A DNA stretch of 35,035 nt from positions 1 through 35,035 of the forward strand of contig PAQS01000037.1 in the NCBI GenBank assembly GCA_002709385.1. The letters are read 5' to 3'. A program made the position numbers and the translations under genes. Each line of letters starts with the position of its first letter. The first letter of the stretch is position 1. Under the pieces are notes generated by a model. It did no database searches. It was not told the origin of the DNA and worked only from the letters and a program-made list of their open reading frames with translations. Shown here piece by piece: positions 26,664 to 34,934 of this stretch. The stretch is from Waddliaceae bacterium. Lineage in GTDB: Bacteria > Chlamydiota > Chlamydiia > Chlamydiales > GCA-2709385.

Positions 26664-26774
26664 AAAAGAGCTCCTAGGCATCTGAAAAACTAAAACAATA
26701 AAGAATTTTTCTGTCTAAGTAAAATAAAAATAATTACGATGTATTGCACGCGAAACTCAATCGAGGAGATTTCA

Positions 26775-27665
26775 ATGCAGATAAGAGCCACAACAACTGA
26801 CTCTCTATATTTACAAATCGATGCTAAGCAGAAAAAACAGGAACTTGATCTCGAAAAAGATACAATCTCTCTTCAAGAAGAAGCAAGCTTTTCCACTACG
26901 AATTTCTCAATTACAGATAATGACAGTGGAAACTCAAAACAAATTCCTTTGACAACACAGTTTGTAAAGGAAGTAATGAAAGTACATAACAGTGCGGGGG
27001 CTATGAGCCTCAAGGTACATCAAAAGTTAAAAGAAGGAACTTTAACTCTTGAAGAGTATAGAGCGTTTCTTGGGGTGTATCTTTTGGTTTACACAGCTTT
27101 GGAGAGAGCTGTAAGCCGCTTTCAATTTGATCCATCTATAGCAGCAATTGTTACCCCAGAAGTCATGGCCGTACTAGCCAAAAAAGATGATTTAATCAAA
27201 GCGTTGTCTGACTCGGGAGTTCAATCACCAGTAGAATATGCACAGCAGTTTTATGATGGAGCACTCGTTACATTTACAGAGCATTGTGACAAAATTGATG
27301 ATGCTCGAGACCTTTTGCCTATGTGTTATGTGATTTTTTCAGGACATTTCAACGGAGGCCCTAATCTCCGCTCTTATGTGGCAAGCCTTATTGAAAATCA
27401 TTGGGAAGGGCAAGGAAGCAACGCTTTCTACACTTTATCGCAATCAGAGATGTTAGCAGTAGACTCTGTGAAAGAAAGGGCATTAGAGATAAAGGAGCGT
27501 AGTCCAGACCGTGATATGTACTGGTGTACAGTGAAAGCCTACCAAGGTTATTTCAAAAATTTAGTAAATAGTCTACCAATAGATCAGGAAGATTGTTTTT
27601 ACATGGAAGGAAAGGCAGAAGAAGCTTTTTTACTTCTTTGTAGCTGTTTGGCTGTACTTAACTAG
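26775..27665 (+). CDS. Heme-oxygenase-like protein with altered distal residue
   Basis: A 296-residue protein whose residues 60-290 resemble the all-helical heme oxygenase fold. Segments that line up with biliverdin-forming heme oxygenases are KEVMKVHNSAG (H71 in the place of the heme-ligand histidine), LKEGTLTLEEYRAFLGVYLLVYTALE (87-110), and CYVIFSGHFNGG (184-195) in the place of AYTRYLGDLSGG. A C-terminal helix EEAFLLLCSCLAVL matches the last heme oxygenase helix. The catalytic aspartate (D140 in human HO-1) is H191 here and the arginine R136 is isoleucine, so true heme degradation is doubtful. Residues 1-58 are an extra polar extension. GAGGAG before ATG 26775 decides this start over ATG 26739. 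Strand context gives no partner. Confidence 0.65.
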   Translation: MQIRATTTDSLYLQIDAKQKKQELDLEKDTISLQEEASFSTTNFSITDNDSGNSKQIPLTTQFVKEVMKVHNSAGAMSLKVHQKLKEGTLTLEEYRAFLGVYLLVYTALERAVSRFQFDPSIAAIVTPEVMAVLAKKDDLIKALSDSGVQSPVEYAQQFYDGALVTFTEHCDKIDDARDLLPMCYVIFSGHFNGGPNLRSYVASLIENHWEGQGSNAFYTLSQSEMLAVDSVKERALEIKERSPDRDMYWCTVKAYQGYFKNLVNSLPIDQEDCFYMEGKAEEAFLLLCSCLAVLN

Positions 27666-27670
27666 AAAAA

Positions 27671-27698
27671 GCAGCCAGAATCTTGATATTCTGGCTGC
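27671..27698. terminator. Perfect 11-bp terminator hairpin between convergent genes
   Basis: GCAGCCAGAAT (27671-27681) and ATTCTGGCTGC (27688-27698) pair perfectly around a 6-base loop. It lies 6 bases after the heme-oxygenase-like gene and 23 bases after the end of the facing repeat-protein gene, preceded by a run of A that would read as U on the minus strand. It could stop transcription from both sides. Confidence 0.8.
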
Positions 27699-27720
27699 CG
27701 AAACATAAACAACTTAAATT

Positions 27721-28329
27721 CTAGAAGAAGAATGGAGAAGTTTGGTTGTAGTTGTAAGTACCGTTGTAGTAGTTGTATCCGTAGTAGTCGTTAACGTTTC
27801 CAGCATTACGACCCATAGCATAAAGAGCTGTACCAAAAGCTACAGAGAAAAGCAAAGTTGCAACTGCAGATACACGACCACAAGCACTTTGTTGTGCTAG
27901 AGGAGCAGGAGCGTCTTCCAAAGCTAGAATATCTAGTTGCTCAGCATCTTCAATTGTGTCGTTTTCAGTGATAATTTCTTCGTTGTTAACGATTTCTTCT
28001 TCAACAACAAGCTCTTCGTCGCTAACGATTTCTTCTTCAACAGCAGGCTCTTCGTTGTTAACGATTTCTTCTTCAACAACAAGCTCTTCGTTGCTAATGA
28101 TTTCTTCTTCAACAGTAGGCTCTTCGTTTTTAGCAGTCTCTTTTTTGCTGTACATAACTAGAGGTACAACGTCAGCGTCTAGATCTGAAGAAGTTGTGTT
28201 TGACGCGCAGCAGCAGAAGAGAGAGCTGATTTTTTCAGCGAGTTTAGATTGGATGCTCTGACGCGGTGCGATGAACTCGATGTTCATGCTATCGCTAGGA
28301 AGATTATTAAGAGGATTAGTAGAGGACAT
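27721..28329 (-). CDS. Acidic-repeat membrane protein, possible host-interaction protein
   Basis: A 202-residue protein with an unusual layout. Residues 1-37 are polar, followed by a three-cysteine cluster FCCCAS (about 38-43). Residues about 68-121 are Glu-rich and made of 12-residue repeats of the form EE-x-x-VEEEI-x-x-(N/D). A single hydrophobic helix lies at about 156-175 (SAVATLLFSVAFGTALYAMG). A Tyr/Asn-rich tail (YYGYNYYNGTYNYNQ) ends in FFF. There is no N-terminal signal peptide. GGAG is well placed before the ATG. A cytosol-facing acidic repeat domain, one helix and a short tail fit either a tail-anchored envelope protein or a secreted effector; no family is recognised. The gene stands alone between two plus-strand genes. 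Confidence 0.8.
   Translation of the reverse strand: MSSTNPLNNLPSDSMNIEFIAPRQSIQSKLAEKISSLFCCCASNTTSSDLDADVVPLVMYSKKETAKNEEPTVEEEIISNEELVVEEEIVNNEEPAVEEEIVSDEELVVEEEIVNNEEIITENDTIEDAEQLDILALEDAPAPLAQQSACGRVSAVATLLFSVAFGTALYAMGRNAGNVNDYYGYNYYNGTYNYNQTSPFFF
27988..28131. repeat. Four tandem 36-bp repeats inside the acidic-repeat gene
   Basis: Four contiguous 36-base units start at 27988, 28024, 28060 and 28096, each built on AA(C/T)GATTTCTTCTTCAAC followed by a variable middle and CTCTTCG. Partial units flank them. Units 1 and 3 are nearly identical and unit 4 is most diverged. Each unit encodes 12 residues, so copy-number change keeps the frame. Confidence 0.9.
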
Positions 28330-28569
28330 CTTTTACTCCTAAAATAAGGTTATATGTTTTGAGCAAATGCTCGTTTTGTTTAAGGAGTAGTATTATTGTA
28401 TCTATGTAATATTAATGCAATCTTTAATTTCATTATTTATATTATCATTATTTTTATTTAACAGAGATGAACTATACTTGCCGTTATTGGAGTGTTTATG
28501 TGAATCTTATTAAATCTTTGTTGTGTTTTTTACTATTATAGAGCTTGTAAATTAGGGTTATATGTTGGG

Positions 28570-30528
28570 ATGAGTAGCCAAAATATAGATTTTTCTTCAG
28601 GGATTAGTAATTATCCAGTAGATTTTACAAGGGTGGCATTTGAATCTCTACGATCTCTCTATTACCAACATATCATTTCTATTGACGATGCAAGGCTATT
28701 GAGTGATTTTTGCCTTAATTTTTTGGGTGATTTGCAGTCGCTTGCAAAAGATAGTGGAGATCTTTTAATTGTTTCCCGATTCCCAATGGAAAGGAAATAT
28801 TTATTAGAGGGAACAGAAAGATTACTTCTCCCTTATACTTTATTTGTTTCGGAAAGCGATGTCTTTTTCATGATAGAACACAATAGTGAAGTGTTTGTTG
28901 GTAATTTTTTAAACACTGAAAACCACCGTTCTACAGTAATTAGACAAAAACCTTTATCTTGGCCCCAAAAAGAGGTCCTTTCTTTAGGCCAGTATGCGCA
29001 ATTTTTAAATTGTCTCGAAAATTACTATCTTGTTCTAGCTGCAATTGCATGGATAAAGCAAGAAACGGTCTATGTTGGGAAGTATATCGAGAATCGTTGT
29101 CATGTTTTACAGAAATTTCTTCCTGGAATTTCTAACCCTTGTTCTTTTCGAGTGACTGCAGATGGAGATTTATGGATACACCCCTCAAAACCTGAAGTGT
29201 TAGGAAGTGGAGCTCAAGCTACCGTAAGGAAAGTATGGAGTCCTACTTTGAATATTTATGGAGCTAAGAAACAAGCTTTTTTTGAGTTAGATATGTTGAG
29301 GTTCATTTATAGGAACCAAGACAGGCTTCCTGTGGTAAACGTTTATGATTTTTGTAAAATCCCGGGAAAAACACTGCTACAAGAAGATGATGAGGAAGAG
29401 CTTGCAGAAGATGAAAAACACTCCATGATCATGGAAGTAAAAGAGGCAACTTTAAACGCATATCAAGTCGAAAATATTTTATCGAAAAAATCAAATAGAG
29501 AAATCGTAAAAAAAACAATAGATCTCGCTTTGGCTGTTTTAACGGCGATGGAACAACTAAAAAATAATGGTTTAGTGCATAGGGATACGATTTCTGACAA
29601 TAGTGTTGTGGACCTTATTGATGATTGTTATCCGATTGTAACATGGATCGATTTAGACTCTATCGATGATATTTCAGGTAATTATAAAGGACGTTATGAG
29701 AACATGGACACGGAGTCCATTGAGTATATATCAAGGTCCTTATTTTGTATTTCTGATAGAGAAATTGCACTAAAAGCTAGTTCAGCTCATTTAAAGTACC
29801 TATTAAAACCTATTCGTCAATCAGACTATCGTATTGGTAGATACTACTCTTTAATGAAGGAAAGGATTCGAGAGGCAGAAGTTAAATCATTAGCATGGTT
29901 TGATTATCGTTTAATAAATTTAAAAAATAAAAACAGTAATAGGAGAATTGTTTTAAATGCAAATGGTAAAAGAGACCCTTTTACTTCTCATGATATTTTT
30001 CCTTACTATGACATGGTGCGAGATAGGATTGGGGAAGCAGTATGTGTATCTATACAATCCATAAAAGTTTGGAAAAAATTAACAGTTGAGCAATCTCAAG
30101 CTTTGGGGTGCGCTCTTTCTCCTTTCATGATTAACTTATCGATATTGGGTAATAAACAGATCTTACTTCCTTGGGAAGAAGCTTCTTCTGAAAATGGAAG
30201 AGTAGGATACTGTATGCCTGTCGAAAATAAAATTATTACTCTATCAGAGTGGCTTATGGGAGATCGAAGATCTAGTGATTTTCGGCATATGGCCCGTTCT
30301 ATTGATTCGTTTAGAAAGGCATGTATAAAATCTGGTATTGATGATTCTGTATTATCTCTTACTAATTTAAGTATTTCAGACGAAGCCAAAGGATATAAAA
30401 TACAAGTAATAGACCCAGGTTTCGTAGTTTTTTCTGGTGAAGAGCCTGATCCCCTAAAAGCTATTCAGATTAGAAAATCTTATATTGAAACAATAAATAT
30501 TTTAAAAAAGAAAGGGATCTTTTCTTGA
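28570..30528 (+). CDS. Protein-kinase-like protein with a probable second degenerate kinase domain
   Basis: A 652-residue cytosolic-type protein. Residues 210-365 carry the marks of a eukaryote-like kinase: a glycine loop VLGSGAQATV (210-219), a lysine pair K233-K234 in the place of the ATP-binding lysine, E239, a catalytic loop HRDTISDN (337-344) and D361-L362-D363 where DFG is expected. The loop lysine of HRDLKPxN is missing and the Lys-to-Glu spacing is short. The second half (about 480-640) again reads like a kinase lobe: LSLTNLSISDEAKGYKIQVIDPGFV near 595-620 parallels the catalytic loop to IDFG stretch but lacks HRD. Residues 1-190 are unrecognised. The ATG has only a weak GGG upstream. 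The gene is followed by a PPDK-like gene. Kinase activity is inferred, not certain. Confidence 0.7.
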   Translation: MSSQNIDFSSGISNYPVDFTRVAFESLRSLYYQHIISIDDARLLSDFCLNFLGDLQSLAKDSGDLLIVSRFPMERKYLLEGTERLLLPYTLFVSESDVFFMIEHNSEVFVGNFLNTENHRSTVIRQKPLSWPQKEVLSLGQYAQFLNCLENYYLVLAAIAWIKQETVYVGKYIENRCHVLQKFLPGISNPCSFRVTADGDLWIHPSKPEVLGSGAQATVRKVWSPTLNIYGAKKQAFFELDMLRFIYRNQDRLPVVNVYDFCKIPGKTLLQEDDEEELAEDEKHSMIMEVKEATLNAYQVENILSKKSNREIVKKTIDLALAVLTAMEQLKNNGLVHRDTISDNSVVDLIDDCYPIVTWIDLDSIDDISGNYKGRYENMDTESIEYISRSLFCISDREIALKASSAHLKYLLKPIRQSDYRIGRYYSLMKERIREAEVKSLAWFDYRLINLKNKNSNRRIVLNANGKRDPFTSHDIFPYYDMVRDRIGEAVCVSIQSIKVWKKLTVEQSQALGCALSPFMINLSILGNKQILLPWEEASSENGRVGYCMPVENKIITLSEWLMGDRRSSDFRHMARSIDSFRKACIKSGIDDSVLSLTNLSISDEAKGYKIQVIDPGFVVFSGEEPDPLKAIQIRKSYIETINILKKKGIFS

Positions 30529-30734
30529 TTCGAGTTTTTCTAATTTTTGAATTTTGATGGTGGGGTGGTTTTAGCGATGCGAAATGAGAGTAATTCTACA
30601 TATAAAAACTCTAACTCGATTAGTATTCGATAACCCTTTTATGTTAATAAATTTTTAGTTTCTTTATTATTTCTTAGTGAGAAAGAAGTTATATTACATA
30701 TTATTTATTATTGTTATTTGGCTGTAGGTAGAAA

Positions 30735-33700
30735 ATGTTAGGTGATTATGAATATAAAAGCGGAAATAGTTGGTTTTCGGGAGAGGTAATAAAAACATCT
30801 TCATCAACAAAGCAAGCTTTTAAATCGTCTTTTTCAATTTTAGTAGGTGCAATAGGTCTATCTTACCTCATAAAAGGGGCTTCAGCAGAAGAAACAAGAG
30901 AAGAGAAAAAATGCCAGTTTGAGCTACAAAATTTAGGAACAGCCTCTCTATTTGATTCTACTTTTTTCGGAGAAGTGTTTCCCGATACATGTTCATGTAA
31001 GAATTTCGATGATGTCAGTATGGCAGAGCCCTTTTCTTTAGTAGAAAATGCAGAAGTACCATTAGGTGCAAAGTGTGGAAATAAGCACCAAGGAGTACTT
31101 GATTTACTAGAGCTTCTTGAAGAAAATCAAAATGAATTATTTGGACTACGTATTCCAGAGCCTTATGGAACTTCCTCAGAGGTAATCCTGCAATTCTTTG
31201 AAAAGCATGCGCCATCTATTGAAGTGCAATGGAGTCATCTAGAAAATCTCTATCAAGTACACCGACAACATGCGACAAATGTCTCTTTTCTTGAAAGAAA
31301 AGACGTGCAAGAAGCCTTATCTGATATTCGGACAGCTATAGCAGAAGCTTTTACTTTAGCTTCTCATAATATGAATGTGCAAAAAGACTTACAAATCTCG
31401 CAGGAAGTTTTAGATTGGATACAAAAAAATCAAGAAAAAGGGCAGTACCTTATTGTACGCAGTAGTGGTGATGAAGACCATAAAGCAAAAGAAGGAGATG
31501 GTGGAGGCGCCAACGCAGGAGGAAACGATACCGTTATCGTAGAAGCGACAATAGAAGGGTATTTAGATGGCCTATCTAGAGTTTTGCAATCCTATGCCCA
31601 GCCCTCTTCTTTGCAAAATCGTATGATTGGAGGGCAAAATCCCTTTGCAACAGCTCTAAAATTTAGCGCCACATCCATGACTTTTTGGGGAGAAGTTCCT
31701 GGAATTGAGACAAATATCCAAGATATTCCAAGGTCAATGGTTCTTTTCTCCAATGAACAGTTTTTCGTAGGAGACGAGTCTTGGCGTGTTATGCGTATCA
31801 GTTCTCTTTTCGGACATGGAGAAGGGGTAGTTAAAGGTGGAGATGGAATCTATACAGATGAGTTTCTTGTTCTCGAATCTTTATCGGGAAATTCAGCAGA
31901 TGGCCTCTTCATTATTCCAACCATTCGAGAAAAACGATACCGTATGGCTCTTGTACAAGATCCACATAGTGGGAAACTGAACTTAGAAAAAGTAGAAAAC
32001 CCTCCAGAACTTGTACATGCTCCTTCTTTAGATAGAGAAACCATTGCCCGTATTTTTCGTTTCGCTCTTTTAAACGAAAAAAAACAAGGAGCAGCTCAAG
32101 ATATGGAGATTGGGGTCCATTTCGATGCTCATAAAAATGAAAATCTTATTGTACCTTTTCAAACGAGAGATCTTCATCGAAAGAAAGTCAATTCTTCTTA
32201 TTTAGACCCAGAAGCAAGAGAACAATGTAAAAATTGCATTCTCTCTACCGTTCAAGCTGAAACCCTGCCCACTTCATCAGGAACTCTCCTTGCTGTCGAT
32301 AAAGCAGAGAAAGTGCTTATCGTCAAAACACTAGCAGAAGCAGAAGAAAAACGCCTTTATGATCCTAATATTCACACAGCTGTCATTGTAAAAGAAAGAG
32401 AGCCGAGTACAAGCCACTCGATGGTGAATTTTACAGGTAATGCTGTACCTTGCTTTTATTTAGAAGATCCTTCTTCTCTAGAAGAGCTGATGAAACTCCT
32501 GGATGAAAGTACTGTGCTTTTGTTAGATGGACAAAGTGGCAATATTCATTTATGGGATCGTTCAAGTTCTCCATTCAGTGACTATACGAAAGAAGGTTAC
32601 CGCAATACACCTGCCCAGTTCAGTCTTTTTGTACGAAACAAAAAAACAGATTTGCTTCCCATAGAAAGTGAACTACCTCAAGAGGTTCTTTCTGCTTTAG
32701 AAGAAATAAGCAATGCCTGTACTTCTTCTGATTTTGTAACAGCAGCAAAAAACTGCCTAGATAGCTTTGAATCTCGAAAAGAGCTTCTTTTTACTGAACC
32801 TATGAATTCTTTAGAGAGTATGGATTCTTCTATGCAGAAAGAAGAACTCGCGGCACTTTTCCAGGATTTATGGGTCATGAGTGAGTTGAGCATGCAAGAG
32901 CTTGCCCATACAATCAATAGTGAAGAGCGTATGGTTTTACGTGAACTCATCCTTCAGAAAACCTTAGTACAAATCGTTCAAGAAGTGAAAAATCCGAGTT
33001 CACGAGTTGTAGGGGATCTCTCTCTTAAAAATGCCCACGGAGCCTTAGCAACATTTAACAAAGAGCTTGCTTACAGCGCACAATTTTCTTTTAAACCTCG
33101 CTTTAGTCAAATTGTCTTTGCCGAAGACTACACCCCATTTGCAGATTCTTGGCGGCAGTTTCTTTACCATTTAGAAGAACAAATGGAAAAATCCCTTCTA
33201 AAAGAAGAAGAAAAGCAAAAAATAGCAGAAAACTTGATTACGCTTCTTCTTGATTTAGAGAGAGTGAAAGCTCTTGGGTTTTATTTAGATAAAACGTTTT
33301 TTCCTGCACTCAAGAAAAATGAGATTGAAAATCTTGAAAACGAAAATTATGCAATTGATTTCGCGCAGAATCTTTTCCAAAATAGTAAGCAGATACGTAA
33401 TCATATTTCTGCAATTGAAGAAATCTATAGTCTTATAAAAGAATTAGATGAAGAAAGAATCTTTTTTAGTTCTCTAAGCAATGAAGCTGATTTACCGCAT
33501 TCATGGGAAGGTATAAAAGATGTAAATAATAGATTTGCACCTTATTTCAATGAAATTATAAAAGCCGGAGATCCGGTTCTATTTTCAGTTTTCATTGATC
33601 AGGCCCTCAATATGATCAATGCGATGGATTTAACGATTAAAGCTATGAAAGCTAATCCAGCTTTAACAGCAGAAAGTAAAGTCCCAGTATTTCATTTAAT

Positions 33701-34844
33701 GTTGAATCAGTTTGTATCATCCCTTAGAAGTTGGAGTTCGGAATTAAAAAACATAGGCTTCATGGAAAAAGATCTCTTGAAAGATGTAGATAATCTAGGT
33801 TTTTTTCTCTTGGATAGATTAGACCGAAAAGATTTAAAAGATACAGCTCAGCTATTTTCTTCTAATTCGACCTCTACTATGGAACTAATTGCTTTTGCTA
33901 AAAAATACATGAAGAAAATGAATATAACATTTAAAAGTGAAGGTTTGCAAGAATCAGAACTGTCTATGGAAGACATCTTTACACGTACTCATCAAGCATT
34001 TCTTTACCTTTTATCTGAAGCAAAAAACCAAATGGAGTCTGTAAGTGAAGTTTATAACATATTTCCACTTCTAAACGATGCCTGTAAAGAAGTAGAAAAG
34101 CTTTGGTATGCTCCGCTATATTGTAGATATGATAACAAAGGTTGGTGTAAGGGGAATTCTGGAAGTCCAGTATTTAGAGTAGAAAAGGGCACGCTAAAAG
34201 CTAAATATCATATGCCTTTAAGAGCTCATGGAGTGAAAATCAACCTAGAAAAACCTTTTGACAAAGAATCTATTTATCTAAAGGTTTCTTTCGAAGGAAC
34301 TACAGAGTGCAATCGATGGGCTAGGGCAAGAGAAATTTTTTCTTTGTTTGTAAAAGAAGCTGGATTTGACGTAGAGGTAAAAGAAGGAAATAAAGATGCA
34401 GAGAGCCAATTGGAAATTGCTATTCGTGCAGATGATCAAAGGGGTCTAGAGACCATTAGAGTTGCGATCCAAATGATCCTTGAAATATCAGAATTTCTTT
34501 CATATGAAGGAATTAATTTTATAAGAAACCATTATTATAATAAAGAAGACGTATCAATTGATAACCTTCTGGAAAAATGTTTTCTTTCTCTAGAAGATCT
34601 ACTTTCTGAAGAAAAGCTACTGGAAGTTTGGCTTAAAGCTTTGGCTAACTTGAAAGAAAATGAAGAACTTCAAGCAGAGTACCCTCTTTTATCAGAATAT
34701 GATTACTTAAGTTACAGGGAAAATCGAGAGAAAGAGCTTAAAATGTTGGAATCTAACTCTATTAGAGGTTTATTCGATTCAATACTGCCTACACCATTAC
34801 TGAAACTTTTTCTCTCTCATTGGGGAGACGCCGATAAAGAATAA
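30735..34844 (+). CDS. Large PPDK/PEP-synthase-like protein with probable signal peptide
   Basis: A 1369-residue protein. Residues 25-51 form a likely export signal or anchor (FSILVGAIGLSYLIKGASA with an A-x-A end after a long polar start). Residues 215-500 resemble the ATP-grasp (PEP/pyruvate-binding) domain of PEP synthase and PPDK: YLIVRSSGDED with R242-S243-S244, and a Gly/Asn-rich loop at about 253-262. Residues 540-590 resemble the swivelling phosphohistidine domain, with TSHSM holding the candidate H561 and then VPCFYLED. The remaining 780 residues are helical, charged and unrecognised, and no PEP-utilising TIM barrel is seen. This makes it a dikinase-like protein of unknown substrate, not a normal PPDK. 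TAGGTAG precedes the ATG. A palindromic repeat follows the gene. Confidence 0.7.
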   Translation: MLGDYEYKSGNSWFSGEVIKTSSSTKQAFKSSFSILVGAIGLSYLIKGASAEETREEKKCQFELQNLGTASLFDSTFFGEVFPDTCSCKNFDDVSMAEPFSLVENAEVPLGAKCGNKHQGVLDLLELLEENQNELFGLRIPEPYGTSSEVILQFFEKHAPSIEVQWSHLENLYQVHRQHATNVSFLERKDVQEALSDIRTAIAEAFTLASHNMNVQKDLQISQEVLDWIQKNQEKGQYLIVRSSGDEDHKAKEGDGGGANAGGNDTVIVEATIEGYLDGLSRVLQSYAQPSSLQNRMIGGQNPFATALKFSATSMTFWGEVPGIETNIQDIPRSMVLFSNEQFFVGDESWRVMRISSLFGHGEGVVKGGDGIYTDEFLVLESLSGNSADGLFIIPTIREKRYRMALVQDPHSGKLNLEKVENPPELVHAPSLDRETIARIFRFALLNEKKQGAAQDMEIGVHFDAHKNENLIVPFQTRDLHRKKVNSSYLDPEAREQCKNCILSTVQAETLPTSSGTLLAVDKAEKVLIVKTLAEAEEKRLYDPNIHTAVIVKEREPSTSHSMVNFTGNAVPCFYLEDPSSLEELMKLLDESTVLLLDGQSGNIHLWDRSSSPFSDYTKEGYRNTPAQFSLFVRNKKTDLLPIESELPQEVLSALEEISNACTSSDFVTAAKNCLDSFESRKELLFTEPMNSLESMDSSMQKEELAALFQDLWVMSELSMQELAHTINSEERMVLRELILQKTLVQIVQEVKNPSSRVVGDLSLKNAHGALATFNKELAYSAQFSFKPRFSQIVFAEDYTPFADSWRQFLYHLEEQMEKSLLKEEEKQKIAENLITLLLDLERVKALGFYLDKTFFPALKKNEIENLENENYAIDFAQNLFQNSKQIRNHISAIEEIYSLIKELDEERIFFSSLSNEADLPHSWEGIKDVNNRFAPYFNEIIKAGDPVLFSVFIDQALNMINAMDLTIKAMKANPALTAESKVPVFHLMLNQFVSSLRSWSSELKNIGFMEKDLLKDVDNLGFFLLDRLDRKDLKDTAQLFSSNSTSTMELIAFAKKYMKKMNITFKSEGLQESELSMEDIFTRTHQAFLYLLSEAKNQMESVSEVYNIFPLLNDACKEVEKLWYAPLYCRYDNKGWCKGNSGSPVFRVEKGTLKAKYHMPLRAHGVKINLEKPFDKESIYLKVSFEGTTECNRWARAREIFSLFVKEAGFDVEVKEGNKDAESQLEIAIRADDQRGLETIRVAIQMILEISEFLSYEGINFIRNHYYNKEDVSIDNLLEKCFLSLEDLLSEEKLLEVWLKALANLKENEELQAEYPLLSEYDYLSYRENREKELKMLESNSIRGLFDSILPTPLLKLFLSHWGDADKE

Positions 34845-34876
34845 AGTTTTTGATAGCTGAAAAACAGATACCTTAT

Positions 34877-34921
34877 ATCTCCAATGTCTATCTAATCTCG
34901 TATCAGATAGGCATTGGAGAT
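34877..34921. repeat. Palindromic intergenic repeat, copy C
   Basis: ATCTCCAATGTCTATCT (34877-34893) pairs with 34905-34921 over 17 bases with one mismatch and an 11-base loop. The stem is the best preserved of the family, and the loop AATCTCGTATC continues the arm sequence of copies B and D. It starts 33 bases after the stop of the PPDK-like gene. Confidence 0.8.
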
Positions 34922-34934
34922 CTTATCTAGGGCG

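Noticed and set aside
27988-28131. Regular 36-base repeats resembling CRISPR repeat length
   Set aside because: The units are contiguous with no spacers, lie inside a gene and encode 12-residue protein repeats in frame.
27937-28261. Plus-strand frames with Phe/Asn- or Ser/Thr-rich repetitive products
   Set aside because: They are antisense to the 36-bp repeats of the acidic-repeat gene; their repetitive composition is explained by that gene, and they have no ribosome binding sites.
28330-28569. Two copies of GGTTATATGTT near 28347 and 28557
   Set aside because: Only an 11-base match in very AT-rich DNA, placed differently relative to the two divergent genes, so chance is likely.
30529-30734. 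AT-rich gap before the PPDK-like gene with an 18-codon frame at about 30583
   Set aside because: No ribosome binding site, no conserved-looking product and no stable hairpin were found; it is taken as a promoter-containing spacer.
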